A DNA stretch of 36,528 nt from BOG-1112 sp964635325 (GTDB lineage: Bacteria > Bdellovibrionota_B > Oligoflexia > Oligoflexales > Bog-1112). Below are positions 15,311-24,500 of this stretch, piece after piece (within the stretch, counting starts at the first letter, position 1; every line of letters starts with the position of its first letter). Under the pieces are notes generated by a model. The model made no database searches and was not told the origin of the DNA. It saw only the letters and a list, made by a program, of their open reading frames with translations. Position numbers and translations under genes: made by a program. The stretch is from positions 1-36,528 of the forward strand of contig CAZWOL010000029.1 in assembly GCA_964635325.1 (NCBI GenBank), written 5' to 3'.

Positions 15311-15835
15311 TTAGATGAACCCTCCACTAAGGACGACAGTATCAAATATTTTTTCGTTACGAAGGTGGTTTACAACCTGAAGCAAAGTAAACAGAGGGGT
15401 GTCTGCTTCTGGTACGACAACTGCTATGCTGACTTTGCTAATGTGTTTACGCGCTAGCCAAGCATTGAGACTTTTAGCTAGCTCTTTTAGTTCTAAGAGT
15501 CCCTCTCGTTGCACAAGTTCATAACTTTCGTTTGGATCAGTACTAGGGCGGGCATTGCCTAAGCTTGCAAAAAATATTCTCTTCTTCGACATAAGTATTG
15601 CAGGGGTTTCTTCTTGAAGAGACTCTGGCATATGGGTTTGAACCTGTTTTTTCTCCTGTACAATCGGGATATCAAAGTCAGTGATTGCCCAATGATGAGG
15701 GAAAGATAATAGTCGAAATGAATATGCACTGATGGCAAGAATGCTAGAAACACCTAATGCCAAGCATTGCAAGAAGATGAATTTATCGTTAGATAACCTC
15801 TTCTTCGTCTTTGATATCTTCAATAGAAGCGTCAT
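15311..15835 (-). CDS. ExbD/TolR-like protein lacking the membrane Asp (first copy)
   Basis: This 174-residue protein has the same plan as its neighbour. The basic cytoplasmic N-terminus (KISKTKKR) is followed by a membrane helix at about residues 19-41 and a periplasmic ExbD-like domain. That domain closes with VVVPEADTPLFTLLQVVNHLR and a final short strand (DTVVLSGG). The helix (FIFLQCLALGVSSILAISAY) has no acidic residue; D17 lies just before it and is followed by Lys, so it is an unlikely replacement for the canonical Asp. The ATG lies inside the ExbB-like gene, giving a 47-base overlap. AGAGG about 6 bases upstream supports that start. Confidence 0.6.
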   Translation of the reverse strand: MTLLLKISKTKKRLSNDKFIFLQCLALGVSSILAISAYSFRLLSFPHHWAITDFDIPIVQEKKQVQTHMPESLQEETPAILMSKKRIFFASLGNARPSTDPNESYELVQREGLLELKELAKSLNAWLARKHISKVSIAVVVPEADTPLFTLLQVVNHLRNEKIFDTVVLSGGFI

Positions 15836-16592
15836 TCAGAGCCTCTTTCAGGGGAGCTTCAGCAGTTTGCTGAGCGGGCTCCGCTGTTGTTGTTGATGGT
15901 GATTCAGAAGGTGTGTTTAAATGAGGCTTTGCAACCTGTTCGGCATGACTGACTTGTAGTATGGGTTGTTCCGCAGGGACGAGTAGATTGTGAAGAACGG
16001 TGATGCCATATTGCAGTTCATCGACAAGGCGCAGAGCCATATTTTTTGCAATTTGATAACCCAAAAGTATAAACATGGATGCCATGAGTCCAAATGCTGT
16101 AGGGTTGAGTGCTCCAGCCATACCTCGAGCTAGTGTAATTTGCTTTTGAGTTGAGTCTAATACATCGACAGAGCGGAACGCTAACCATAGGGCGTCGACT
16201 GTACCCAATAGGCCTGTGAGAAGCACAAGGATTGCTAGGGTAGGCAAAAAATGTATACGCGTTTCAAGGCGAGGGAGAAACTCAGATGTATGTTCCTCTA
16301 TGGTCCCTCTTACTGTGGTGGGATCAAGATCTTTGGCTTCTACGGCAGCGAGAGCAATTCTTGGCAAAGATGTTTTCGAAACGCTGCGACAAAAGGTCAT
16401 TGCTCGATCCAAATCTTTGGAGGCCAGCATCTTCCGCAGATTGTTGATAAACCCCGAAAAATCGATACTGTAAACAAAATACAGTGCGATGACTCTTTCA
16501 AAGCTAATCACAGTTGCTATAAACGATACAGCGGCAATGAACCAAAGGTAAATATTCCCGCTTTGAAGTGCGATTGCGAGTTCTCCCCACAT
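15789..16592 (-). CDS. ExbB/TolQ/MotA-family proton channel subunit homologue
   Basis: This 267-residue protein has the three-helix ExbB/TolQ fold: helix 1 at about 13-35, a long cytoplasmic loop, helix 2 at 116-138 (LPTLAILVLLTGLLGTV) and helix 3 at 158-182. The two conserved Thr are present (T131 in GLLGT, T165 in NPTAFGL). Two differences stand out. The conserved Glu at the start of helix 3 (E176 of E. coli ExbB, in GIAEAL) is Gly160 here (GMAGAL), and helix 2 gains D133 (GTVDAL). A Pro/Thr/Glu-rich acidic tail (about 205-267) extends beyond the usual end. It is the first gene of the cluster, overlapping the first ExbD-like gene by 47 bases. A perfect TATAAT lies about 40 bases upstream of the start. 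Confidence 0.82.
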   Translation of the reverse strand: MWGELAIALQSGNIYLWFIAAVSFIATVISFERVIALYFVYSIDFSGFINNLRKMLASKDLDRAMTFCRSVSKTSLPRIALAAVEAKDLDPTTVRGTIEEHTSEFLPRLETRIHFLPTLAILVLLTGLLGTVDALWLAFRSVDVLDSTQKQITLARGMAGALNPTAFGLMASMFILLGYQIAKNMALRLVDELQYGITVLHNLLVPAEQPILQVSHAEQVAKPHLNTPSESPSTTTAEPAQQTAEAPLKEALNDASIEDIKDEEEVI

Positions 16593-16804
16593 CGGGTGCT
16601 GTTCCTTATGAAAGAGACGTCTACAAGATTATTATATCCAATTTTAAGCACCAGAGCTAATAGGGCAGAATAGGCCTAGCAAATTTGTTGTTATAATAGC
16701 TTATCCCTTTAAATAATTTAGCTAACATGCAAAAATTGCGCTAAAACACTAGATGTGATTTGCCTAGTGTACTAGCCGTTAATAACCTAACGAATGGATG
16801 AACC
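16593..16804. promoter_or_regulatory. Divergent promoter region between the ExbB-like and PAP2 genes
   Basis: This 212-base AT-rich spacer separates two divergently transcribed genes and must hold both promoters. A perfect TATAAT is present on the minus strand at 16631-16636 (toward the ExbB-like gene) and another on the plus strand at 16692-16697 (toward PAP2). Neither has a convincing -35 hexamer at 16-18 bases, so the assignments are weak. Confidence 0.35.
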
Positions 16805-17374
16805 ATGGAGCAGCTCGATCAGTTGGATAAGCATTTGTTTTACCTCGTAAACGGGACTGTTCCCCATCCTTACTGGGATGATCTCATGAATTTCATGAGT
16901 GGATCCTATCCCTGGGTCTTGGTGGCTATAGGGCTCTTGATATGGGGTTGGCGTCAGCAGGGAACATCATTTTTAAGCTTCGCTTTTTCAGCTCTCTTGT
17001 TGGTCTCTTTCACTGATATTGTTGCTTTTCGACTTCTTAAGCCTCTTGTTGAACGCTTGCGTCCTTGTTATGGACTGAGTCATGTGCGATTGGTGGCAGA
17101 TGCATGTGGTGGGAATTTTGGTTTTCCTTCTAATCACTCTGCGAATGCAATGGCTCTCGCTTGTTTTGTTTTTCTTTGCTTTCGAATACGTGGAATCTCT
17201 TTGTTTCTTTTTGCATTTGCTATCATGGTTGGATATTCAAGGGTTTATTTAGGGGTTCATTATCCAGGAGACGTTCTTGCAGGCTTTGTCTTAGGTTTGA
17301 TTTTGGCTAATCTCATTTACTTTATACTGCGTTACTATCAAAGGGGAGGTTCTAGATATTCCCGCTTAAATTAA
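16805..17374 (+). CDS. PAP2-family membrane phosphatase
   Basis: This 189-residue protein is mostly membrane helices (about 5-6) and carries the full acid-phosphatase signature. Motif 1 is K79-x6-R86-P87 (KPLVERLRP), motif 2 is PSNH at 108-111, and motif 3 is S145-R146-x5-H152-x3-D156 (SRVYLGVHYPGD). It is therefore expected to dephosphorylate a lipid phosphate on the periplasmic side, such as undecaprenyl diphosphate, phosphatidylglycerol phosphate or lipid A 1-phosphate. Sequence alone does not choose between them. The ATG has only a weak GGAT upstream. Its 3' end overlaps the convergent gene by 23 bases, with no terminator between them. Confidence 0.88.
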   Translation: MEQLDQLDKHLFYLVNGTVPHPYWDDLMNFMSGSYPWVLVAIGLLIWGWRQQGTSFLSFAFSALLLVSFTDIVAFRLLKPLVERLRPCYGLSHVRLVADACGGNFGFPSNHSANAMALACFVFLCFRIRGISLFLFAFAIMVGYSRVYLGVHYPGDVLAGFVLGLILANLIYFILRYYQRGGSRYSRLN

Positions 17375-20039
17375 AGAGCCAGCGTGGTTTGTAGGAACGT
17401 TCGCCAAATATCTCTGTAAAGAACACACCTGTAAGTGAGAAATTAGAGAGTACCAAGGTTCCTGCTCCCATGACATCTCCTCCTAATGGAAGTACCAGGC
17501 TTGCTCCAGATGCAGACAGTCGAGTTGCAGGTGCCCAATTTCCGACAAATCCGATATCATAGAAAAGCTTCAAGCGTAGCTTGCTCAAAAGAAATATGCT
17601 GCTAGCAACATGTGGTATGGGCAAGGGGGTGATCCCTTCTAAGGTTGCAGCATCTATGCGCTTAGTTAGCGATAAGTTTCTGTCATCAATTCTCAGTCCA
17701 GCTTCAGAGGAGTCATTGACTCGGAAGAGTGGTGATGTTGAATGCAATTTGCGACTATATACTCGACCGATGAAGGTCTTTAAATTTAAATTTAAAAGTG
17801 AATTTGGGTGAAAAGAAAGCTGTGGGTTGATAATGGTTCGATGGTAGACGTGGATGTCTTGATTGTTCCCAGGAGAGCTTTCAATCGACAGTGCTAGTGT
17901 CGGAGACCAGTGAGACCAAGTCCATCCATCCAGAGTGCTCCCGAGTAGCAAGGATTGATGGGCTGTTTTGGGTTGTCCTACTGTTCGTCGATTGTTTATA
18001 TGCCCACTTAATGTGAGTGATTGTGAGGAAGCATTTACTGTTTTGATAAGGCCTATCGAGCTTAGTTGTTTGCCGTAATAGTCTAGTGATGTAGATCCCT
18101 TTAGTTTTGCTTCTAGATCCAGTAAGTTTCTTTGTAAATTGAATTGATAGGCTCCTGTGTGATTGCTTGGCATTGTCTCTGCGGTCATGTCAAATGAGCT
18201 TTGTAGGTACTTGAGAACGTGCAACTTGATCCCAAGAGAGGTTTGTTCTCCAGGATTTCGCATTGCTATGGGAGCCCATAGTATTGTGTAGTTTTGGTCT
18301 GAAAAAGTGTGTCCAGATCCTGGGATAACATCAAAATGAGCTCCGTCGCTGGAACTTTCGAAACGGTCGATTTGAAAAATTTCATGGTGTGGATCTAGAT
18401 GAAGGGCCTGTGGTTTGAAGTCGGTTAGGATGTCAGTGTTTACAATTCCTTCTGCATTTGCTGGCGCATCAAGATAGCTGAGCTGCTTTTTTCCATCATA
18501 CCCTTCGATTTGCAAGGGAATGGTGAGGTGTATGTTTTTTTGAAAAGTAATTTTGGTGTGCCATTTGTTTGAGTCAATTTGCTTCGTATCAAAATCAAGC
18601 ATCTTTAGCTTGACCCAATTGCTGTCAGACCACCAGTTTTTCATCTGTTGAGTGATGTTGTTTTGAGATTCAGCTCGTTCCGAATGCGATCTAAGTTTGC
18701 GAATAAAGTCGTCAGGTCCTATCGTTTTATTTAGGTTTTCTTGAGTAAAGCTTTTTATCAATGCTTGGAAATGATTTGTCCCCATGGTGTACTGAAGTTG
18801 CTTTAATGCTAAGACATTTTTTAGATATGCTGAGTCCGGGGAGCTGTGTTCTTTGATGTTGTCTTGCTTTGCGTAGAAGTTTTTTTGAAACAACCAAGAT
18901 GTTGAAAAGTTAAGGAATTGCTCGTAGTTGAATGCAAAATAACTGAAATCTTGGTCCCAAGAATTAAAAATGTTAGCCCGACGTGGGTTGTTTCGGAATG
19001 CCTCGGAAGTTGCGAACTCCGACATGCCATCGATGAACCAGCTTTCTTCCGGTCGGCTTGCTTGGATTGCTTTTCCGTACCATTGCTGAGCCATTTTTGA
19101 GGCTAGAACCCAATACTCCCAGTTTAAATATTTTTTTTGCAAAGATTCAAAAATTTTTTGCCTTGGTTTGCTGATTGTAATGAGTCCTGGAGCATTTTTC
19201 AGATGTAAAGATGAGCTTTCAACGATGGTCAATCTTTTGCTAGGAAGAGGTCCAAAGAGTTGTTTCAGATACTGATAGACTTGAGCAAGAGAAAGCAAAA
19301 ACTCAGGATTTAGAGTTTCGCTGTAGATGCGCAAGTTTCCATCTAAAGAGCTTAGATTGTGATAAAGATTGGATTTGAACAGAACGAATGAAAATTCTTG
19401 TCCATCGATTTCAGAGCGATAAGTTTTTGTGTTGAAGCTCTCATGATTTGGGGCAATTAAATTCCATTTTTCAGGTGTGCTGATTTGTACTGAGAAATGT
19501 GTCGGACTAAGGTTATATCTGGGGTTCAGATCATTGGGGCAGTCGAGTAGGGGTAATGGAAGGCTTCTTTGGTAGAACCATTCTTGCGATTGCTTGCTTT
19601 CGTAGCGTGTGACAAAAGAGAATTCAATTTTTAGGTCGTTGCTTTTATTAAATCTTAAGATGTTACCGTGTATACTTGAATAACTGGTGGATGTGGCAGC
19701 AAAATCAAGCAAGTGTTGGTTTTCGTCAGACGTTTTTTCAAAAGCACGTAATCTTTGCAGTAAAGAACGATGTATGGGATTTTCCACTTTTGATGTGGGA
19801 ATTAGAAAACATACATCTTGTTGGTTTGTGTTTTTGTAAAAATTAAAAGTTCCACGAACTATACTAGGGGATTGGTTTGTGTCTAGTTCGATTTGCATCG
19901 TTCCATCGAGCATGGGAAGTTTTGATTGTGCATGCAGTGAGACGGGCAGGTGAAGCAATAGGACTAGACAATATTTTCGAATTTGATTTTTCAAATTTTT
20001 GTCACTCAATAAGGTTGAGTTGAAGATCGTCGGCTTCAT
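17352..20039 (-). CDS. Outer-membrane protein with an M1-peptidase-like domain lacking the zinc site
   Basis: With the ATG at 20037-20039 this is an 895-residue exported protein (signal core CLVLLLHLPVSL, cleavage near HAQ-S at about 38). Other starts are open: an ATG at 20081, or a TTG at 19994 that gives a more compact signal peptide. Residues about 40-490 align by eye with M1 (gluzincin) peptidases. APGLITIS stands in the place of the E-Y-P-G-L-I strand. The HELAHQW helix reads SKMAQQW (S314, K315, Q318), and exactly 18 residues later the third ligand Glu is Asp337 (WFIDGMSEFA). The HExxH-x18-E spacing is kept while both His and both Glu are lost, so it should not bind zinc. The C-terminal ~300 residues look like a beta-barrel, ending WLFNLSGNI. 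It overlaps the PAP2 3' end. Confidence 0.65.
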   Translation of the reverse strand: MKPTIFNSTLLSDKNLKNQIRKYCLVLLLHLPVSLHAQSKLPMLDGTMQIELDTNQSPSIVRGTFNFYKNTNQQDVCFLIPTSKVENPIHRSLLQRLRAFEKTSDENQHLLDFAATSTSYSSIHGNILRFNKSNDLKIEFSFVTRYESKQSQEWFYQRSLPLPLLDCPNDLNPRYNLSPTHFSVQISTPEKWNLIAPNHESFNTKTYRSEIDGQEFSFVLFKSNLYHNLSSLDGNLRIYSETLNPEFLLSLAQVYQYLKQLFGPLPSKRLTIVESSSLHLKNAPGLITISKPRQKIFESLQKKYLNWEYWVLASKMAQQWYGKAIQASRPEESWFIDGMSEFATSEAFRNNPRRANIFNSWDQDFSYFAFNYEQFLNFSTSWLFQKNFYAKQDNIKEHSSPDSAYLKNVLALKQLQYTMGTNHFQALIKSFTQENLNKTIGPDDFIRKLRSHSERAESQNNITQQMKNWWSDSNWVKLKMLDFDTKQIDSNKWHTKITFQKNIHLTIPLQIEGYDGKKQLSYLDAPANAEGIVNTDILTDFKPQALHLDPHHEIFQIDRFESSSDGAHFDVIPGSGHTFSDQNYTILWAPIAMRNPGEQTSLGIKLHVLKYLQSSFDMTAETMPSNHTGAYQFNLQRNLLDLEAKLKGSTSLDYYGKQLSSIGLIKTVNASSQSLTLSGHINNRRTVGQPKTAHQSLLLGSTLDGWTWSHWSPTLALSIESSPGNNQDIHVYHRTIINPQLSFHPNSLLNLNLKTFIGRVYSRKLHSTSPLFRVNDSSEAGLRIDDRNLSLTKRIDAATLEGITPLPIPHVASSIFLLSKLRLKLFYDIGFVGNWAPATRLSASGASLVLPLGGDVMGAGTLVLSNFSLTGVFFTEIFGERSYKPRWLFNLSGNI

Positions 20040-20137
20040 TGCAAAATAGAAACGAATAGATGCAATGCAGTTAAACGACATGCTCTTGATTATTTCATAG
20101 AATTCACTATTGGCGAATATTTGTGAGGGGAGGCTTC

Positions 20138-21418
20138 GTGTTTCAGTATCCTTTGCCAAAAAGAGTACGAGCACTTGTCTTAGGTGGTGGCATTCATGGT
20201 GTAGGTGTTTTGCATGATCTGGTTAGCCGTGGCTGGAAAGATGTTCATCTTGTCGAGAAGGGGCGCCTGGCAAGTGGCACAAGTTCGAGATCAACAAAAC
20301 TCATACATGGAGGGCTTCGCTATCTGCAAAAAATAAGTCAATTCAGTATGGTTTCCGAGTCGTTGCGCGAGCGTAACTTTCTTCTGCATAACCTTCCAGA
20401 TATCGTGAATCCCATCGAATTCATACTGCCTGTTGCACCTGATCGTCCTTGGGACTCTTGGATGTTTCGGGCAGGCCTAACTATCTACGATGGGCTGTCA
20501 GGTAAAAAGGGGGTTGGACGGCATCGCACTCTGTTGCCAGCAGAGGTCAAAGATAAGGCTTCAATTCTAGCATTCGAAAAATTTTCGCATTTCTTTTCTT
20601 TTTGGGATGCTCAGGTGGATGATCTGGCCTTGGTCTGGCGTGTTGCAGAGAGTGCTGTTTCATTGGGAGCCGGGATTTCGGAGGGAGCGCAGGTCGAAAC
20701 CTTACGAAAGACGAGTGATGGTTGGTTTGCGGAGGTTCGTACTCCAGATGGGAGGCTGCAGCCCATTAGCGCACTTTATATCGTCAACTGTTTGGGCCCC
20801 TGGGCCAACACCTTTCTCGAAAATTCCAACCTAGAGCCTGTAGTGCGCGGAATTAATGACAAGGGAGCCCATATCTTAGTCAGAGATCTTGGCCTAAAAG
20901 CAGGTCTCTTTCTTCGTTCTCCTATAGATGGTCGTGTATTTTTCATGCTGCCATGGAAAGGCTTCAGTCTCCTAGGCACAACTGAAGAGGTTTACACAGA
21001 GAATCCGGATGAGGTTGCTGCTAACGAGAAAGACATCGAATATATTCTGCGCTCCTGCAACGCTTACCTTCACAAGCCGCTTTGTCTCCAGGATGTTTTA
21101 GGGTCTTTTGCAGGGCTAAGGTGGCTAGCGGAAACATCTTCAAATAGTTTGTCTGCGGTTCCGCGAGAGTCTACGTTTGGCGAGCATTCTTCGGAAAGGG
21201 GTCTGATGATAACCGTCTACGGAGGTAAGTTGACCAGTTATCGCTCTTTGGCACAAAAAGTCGGCGATCGATTGAATCATCACTTTGGAGATTTTCAGAG
21301 TAGTAAGACCGCGGACAAGGCAAGCTGGGTTCGTAAAAATGAGGCCCGTAATTTAGAGCCTATTCCTGATGTTTTTGAGCGTTTTCAGCCGTCTTATCTG
21401 CATCATTTTCCAACCTAA
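20138..21418 (+). CDS. FAD-dependent glycerol-3-phosphate dehydrogenase-like protein, short form
   Basis: This 426-residue GlpD/DAO-family flavoprotein has the FAD-binding GGGIHGVG at residues 16-23, the signature LASGTSSRSTKLIHGGLRYL at about 44-63, and the closing YGGKLTSYRSLA. These are diagnostic of aerobic sn-glycerol-3-phosphate dehydrogenase, which feeds electrons to quinone at the membrane. The usual C-terminal helical domain after GGKLTTYR (100 or more residues in E. coli GlpD) is cut to about 55. I chose the GTG at 20138 because AGGGGAGG lies immediately upstream; an in-frame GTG at 20123 would lack such a site. No glpF or glpK lies nearby. The gene is 110 bases ahead of ileS. Confidence 0.8.
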   Translation: MFQYPLPKRVRALVLGGGIHGVGVLHDLVSRGWKDVHLVEKGRLASGTSSRSTKLIHGGLRYLQKISQFSMVSESLRERNFLLHNLPDIVNPIEFILPVAPDRPWDSWMFRAGLTIYDGLSGKKGVGRHRTLLPAEVKDKASILAFEKFSHFFSFWDAQVDDLALVWRVAESAVSLGAGISEGAQVETLRKTSDGWFAEVRTPDGRLQPISALYIVNCLGPWANTFLENSNLEPVVRGINDKGAHILVRDLGLKAGLFLRSPIDGRVFFMLPWKGFSLLGTTEEVYTENPDEVAANEKDIEYILRSCNAYLHKPLCLQDVLGSFAGLRWLAETSSNSLSAVPRESTFGEHSSERGLMITVYGGKLTSYRSLAQKVGDRLNHHFGDFQSSKTADKASWVRKNEARNLEPIPDVFERFQPSYLHHFPT

Positions 21419-21528
21419 AGTCCATCGACTCATTTGATCCTTTAATTCGCCAGCGACTGAGTATAAAACATACTGCCGAGAAATCCCCCTTCTCTGATTT
21501 TCCCAGACACTCCTTAAGAGAGGTTTTT

Positions 21529-24500
21529 ATGAAGCCAGTTGGAGATATAGCCTTTCCCGTAATGGAAGAAAATGTTCTGAACTTTTGGCAGGACAAGCAG
21601 ATCTTCCAAGAACAAGATGCACAGCGCAAAAATGCTGAAGAATTTTCGTACTATGATGGACCTCCTTTTGCGAATGGTCTGCCTCACTACGGGCATCTTC
21701 TTGCGAACACAATCAAAGATGCGGTGCCCCGTTACTGGATTATGAAGGGGTTCAAAATTGTTCGTCGCTTTGGCTGGGACTGTCATGGTTTGCCAGTCGA
21801 ATTTGAAATTGAAAAGCGCGAGCAGCTTAAAGGTCGACCCGATATCTTAAAGATGGGTGTTAGCAAATTTAACGAGACGTGCAGAGAGTCTGTCTTGCAT
21901 TACACAGCAGAGTGGCAGAAGACGATCACCCGCCTTGGTCGTTGGGTGGACTGGGACAACCAGTATCGCACGATGGATCGCAATTTTATGGAGTCCGTGT
22001 GGTGGGTGTTCTCTCAGCTGCACGAACGTGGACTCATTTACAAAGACTTCAAAGTTGTTCCCTATTCTCCACGAACAACGTCTGTAGTTTCAAACTTTGA
22101 GGCGAATCAAAATTATAAGACGGTTTCTGATCCGTCGATTTTTGTAAAATTCAAACTCAAAAATTCGGATGAATTTGTTCTAGTATGGACGACCACACCT
22201 TGGACTCTGCCATCCAACCTTGCCTTAGCTGTGGGTAATGAGATTGAGTATATAAAAATCCGTGATACACAGACTCAGCAAAACTGGATTCTTGCAAAGA
22301 CGACTCTAGCCAATGTCTATGGAAAGTATTCCGAAAACGAAAAACCGTTTGAAGAGCTTGAGACTCTTAGTGGTGCAGACCTCGTTGGACAGTACTACGA
22401 GCCGCTCTTTCCATACTACAAAGATCACGAAAATGCGTTTCAGATCTTTCATGCAGGTTATGTATCGACAACGGATGGAACTGGGATCGTTCATCAGGCT
22501 CCTGCATATGGTGAGGATGACTTTTACAATTGTCGAGCTCATCACATCAAGTTGGTTGATCCCATCGATGAGACGGGGCATTTTAGCGATGCAATTCCAG
22601 AGCTTGTCGGACTGTATTTCAAAGATGCTGACAAAGTTGTCGCTCAGATGGTCAAAAAGAATGGTAGTTTGGTCAAACTCGCTACCTTTGTTCATAGCTA
22701 TCCATTTGATGAGCGTACCGATACGCCGTTGATGTATAGAGCTGTGCCTTCGTGGTATGTCGCAGTTGAAAAATTCAGTGACCGTTTGGTTGCGAACAAT
22801 CAGCAGATCAATTGGGTCCCTAACCATATTAAAGATGGACGTATGGGCTCATGGTTGAACAATGCTCGAGATTGGGCTATCTCTCGTAGTCGCTTTTGGG
22901 GCACTCCTCTGCCGGTATGGATTTGTGACAAAAACTCGACACACACTCATGTGATCTCTTCGATTGCAGAGTTAGAGTCTAAGGTTTCCAAGTCTGTTCC
23001 TGATATCCATTTGCATTATGTGACTGAATTGCACTTTGCATGTTCGCAATGTGATGGACGAATGAAAAATGAAGGACTGGTTTTCGACTGTTGGTTCGAA
23101 TCTGGTTCGATGCCATATGCGCAGTTGCATTATCCTTTTGAAGACAAAGAGCGTTTTGCAAAGATTTTCCCTGCAGACTTTGTTGCAGAAGGTGTTGACC
23201 AGACACGAGGATGGTTTTACACGCTTAATGTATTGTCGACAGCTCTCTTTGATAAGCCTGCATTTAAAAACGTGATCGTCAATGGTGTGATTCTTGATGA
23301 GTCGGGCAAAAAAATGTCCAAGCGCCATCGCAACTACACTCCTCCCGACGATTTGATAGCAAAATATGGTGCCGATAGTGTCCGTCTATATATGCTCAAT
23401 TCGCCGCTTTTGCGTGCTGAAGATCTTATCTTTGTTGACCAAGGTGTAAAAGATGTCACTCGTCTGATCTTGTTGCCTCTGTGGAATGCTCTTTCCTTCT
23501 TGACGACTTATGCTGCAGCGGATGCATGGACTCCTCATATGGAGCTTGCACAAGGTCATGCGCGTTATCTACAAAGCCTTGCGTTGGATGAGATGGATCA
23601 ATGGATACTGTCGCGTTTAAATAGCGTGATTGCGAGCATTGAAAAACATATGTCTGAATACAAGCTCTACCTGGTTGTGCCGGTGCTTGTTGAATTCATT
23701 GATGAGCTCACAAACTGGTACATACGTCTAAGTCGACGACGCTTTTGGGGTAGTTCTGAGGGAACTCAAGGTATATCTGCGGAACAGCAAGCAGCATTCT
23801 CGACGCTCTATTATGTGTTGTTGACCTTCTCCAAGATTTTAGCGCCATTTGCACCTTTTCTTCCTGAGAAACTGTATGCAGAGCTTACGGGCTCTCTTGA
23901 GGGTCTGCCGAAGTCTGTGCATCTTTGTGAGATGCCGAGTGTTGATCAAACCCTCAGTAATCCAGACTTAGAGCATCGTATGGGTCTCTTACAAATCATT
24001 GTGAGTAATGGTAGAGCTTTGCGTCAAAAACATAAGCTCAAAGTTCGACAGGTGCTCCCATCGCTGACTGTTATCTCTCGCAAAAAAGAAGACGAGGCTT
24101 TTATTCAAGCGGGTCTCTCTATTTTGCAAAGTGAGCTCAATGTAAAAGCTGTTCATTTTACGACAGATGAAACAAGTCATGTTCGTCTAAGCTTGAAGCC
24201 AAACTTACGGACATTGGGTGCTCGTCTGGGGTCTAAACTTCGAGATCTGACTCAGCATCTTGCAGCAGCTAATCAGGCGCAGAGTTCGGTTGTTAAGATT
24301 GTGAATAGTGTCGAAGAGAATGGCTCTGTTGAGATTTTGGGACATGTCTTGACAATGGAAGATTTTCTCATTGATCGACAACCTTTGGATGAGGGCCTCA
24401 TAGCTTCTGAAAAAGGATTGACCATTTTTTTAGATACAAAACTGACTCCCGAATTGGTTGCGGAAGGTCATGCGCGTGAGCTCGTCAACCGCATTCAAAA

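Noticed and set aside
21419..21528. A leader or attenuator before ileS
   Set aside because: Only a weak 5-bp GAGAA/TTCTC stem is visible and no T-box-like specifier structure exists. T-boxes would also be unexpected in this kind of organism.
22306..22827. A 173-codon open frame antisense to ileS
   Set aside because: It lies wholly within the conserved IleRS frame and shows no recognisable motif.
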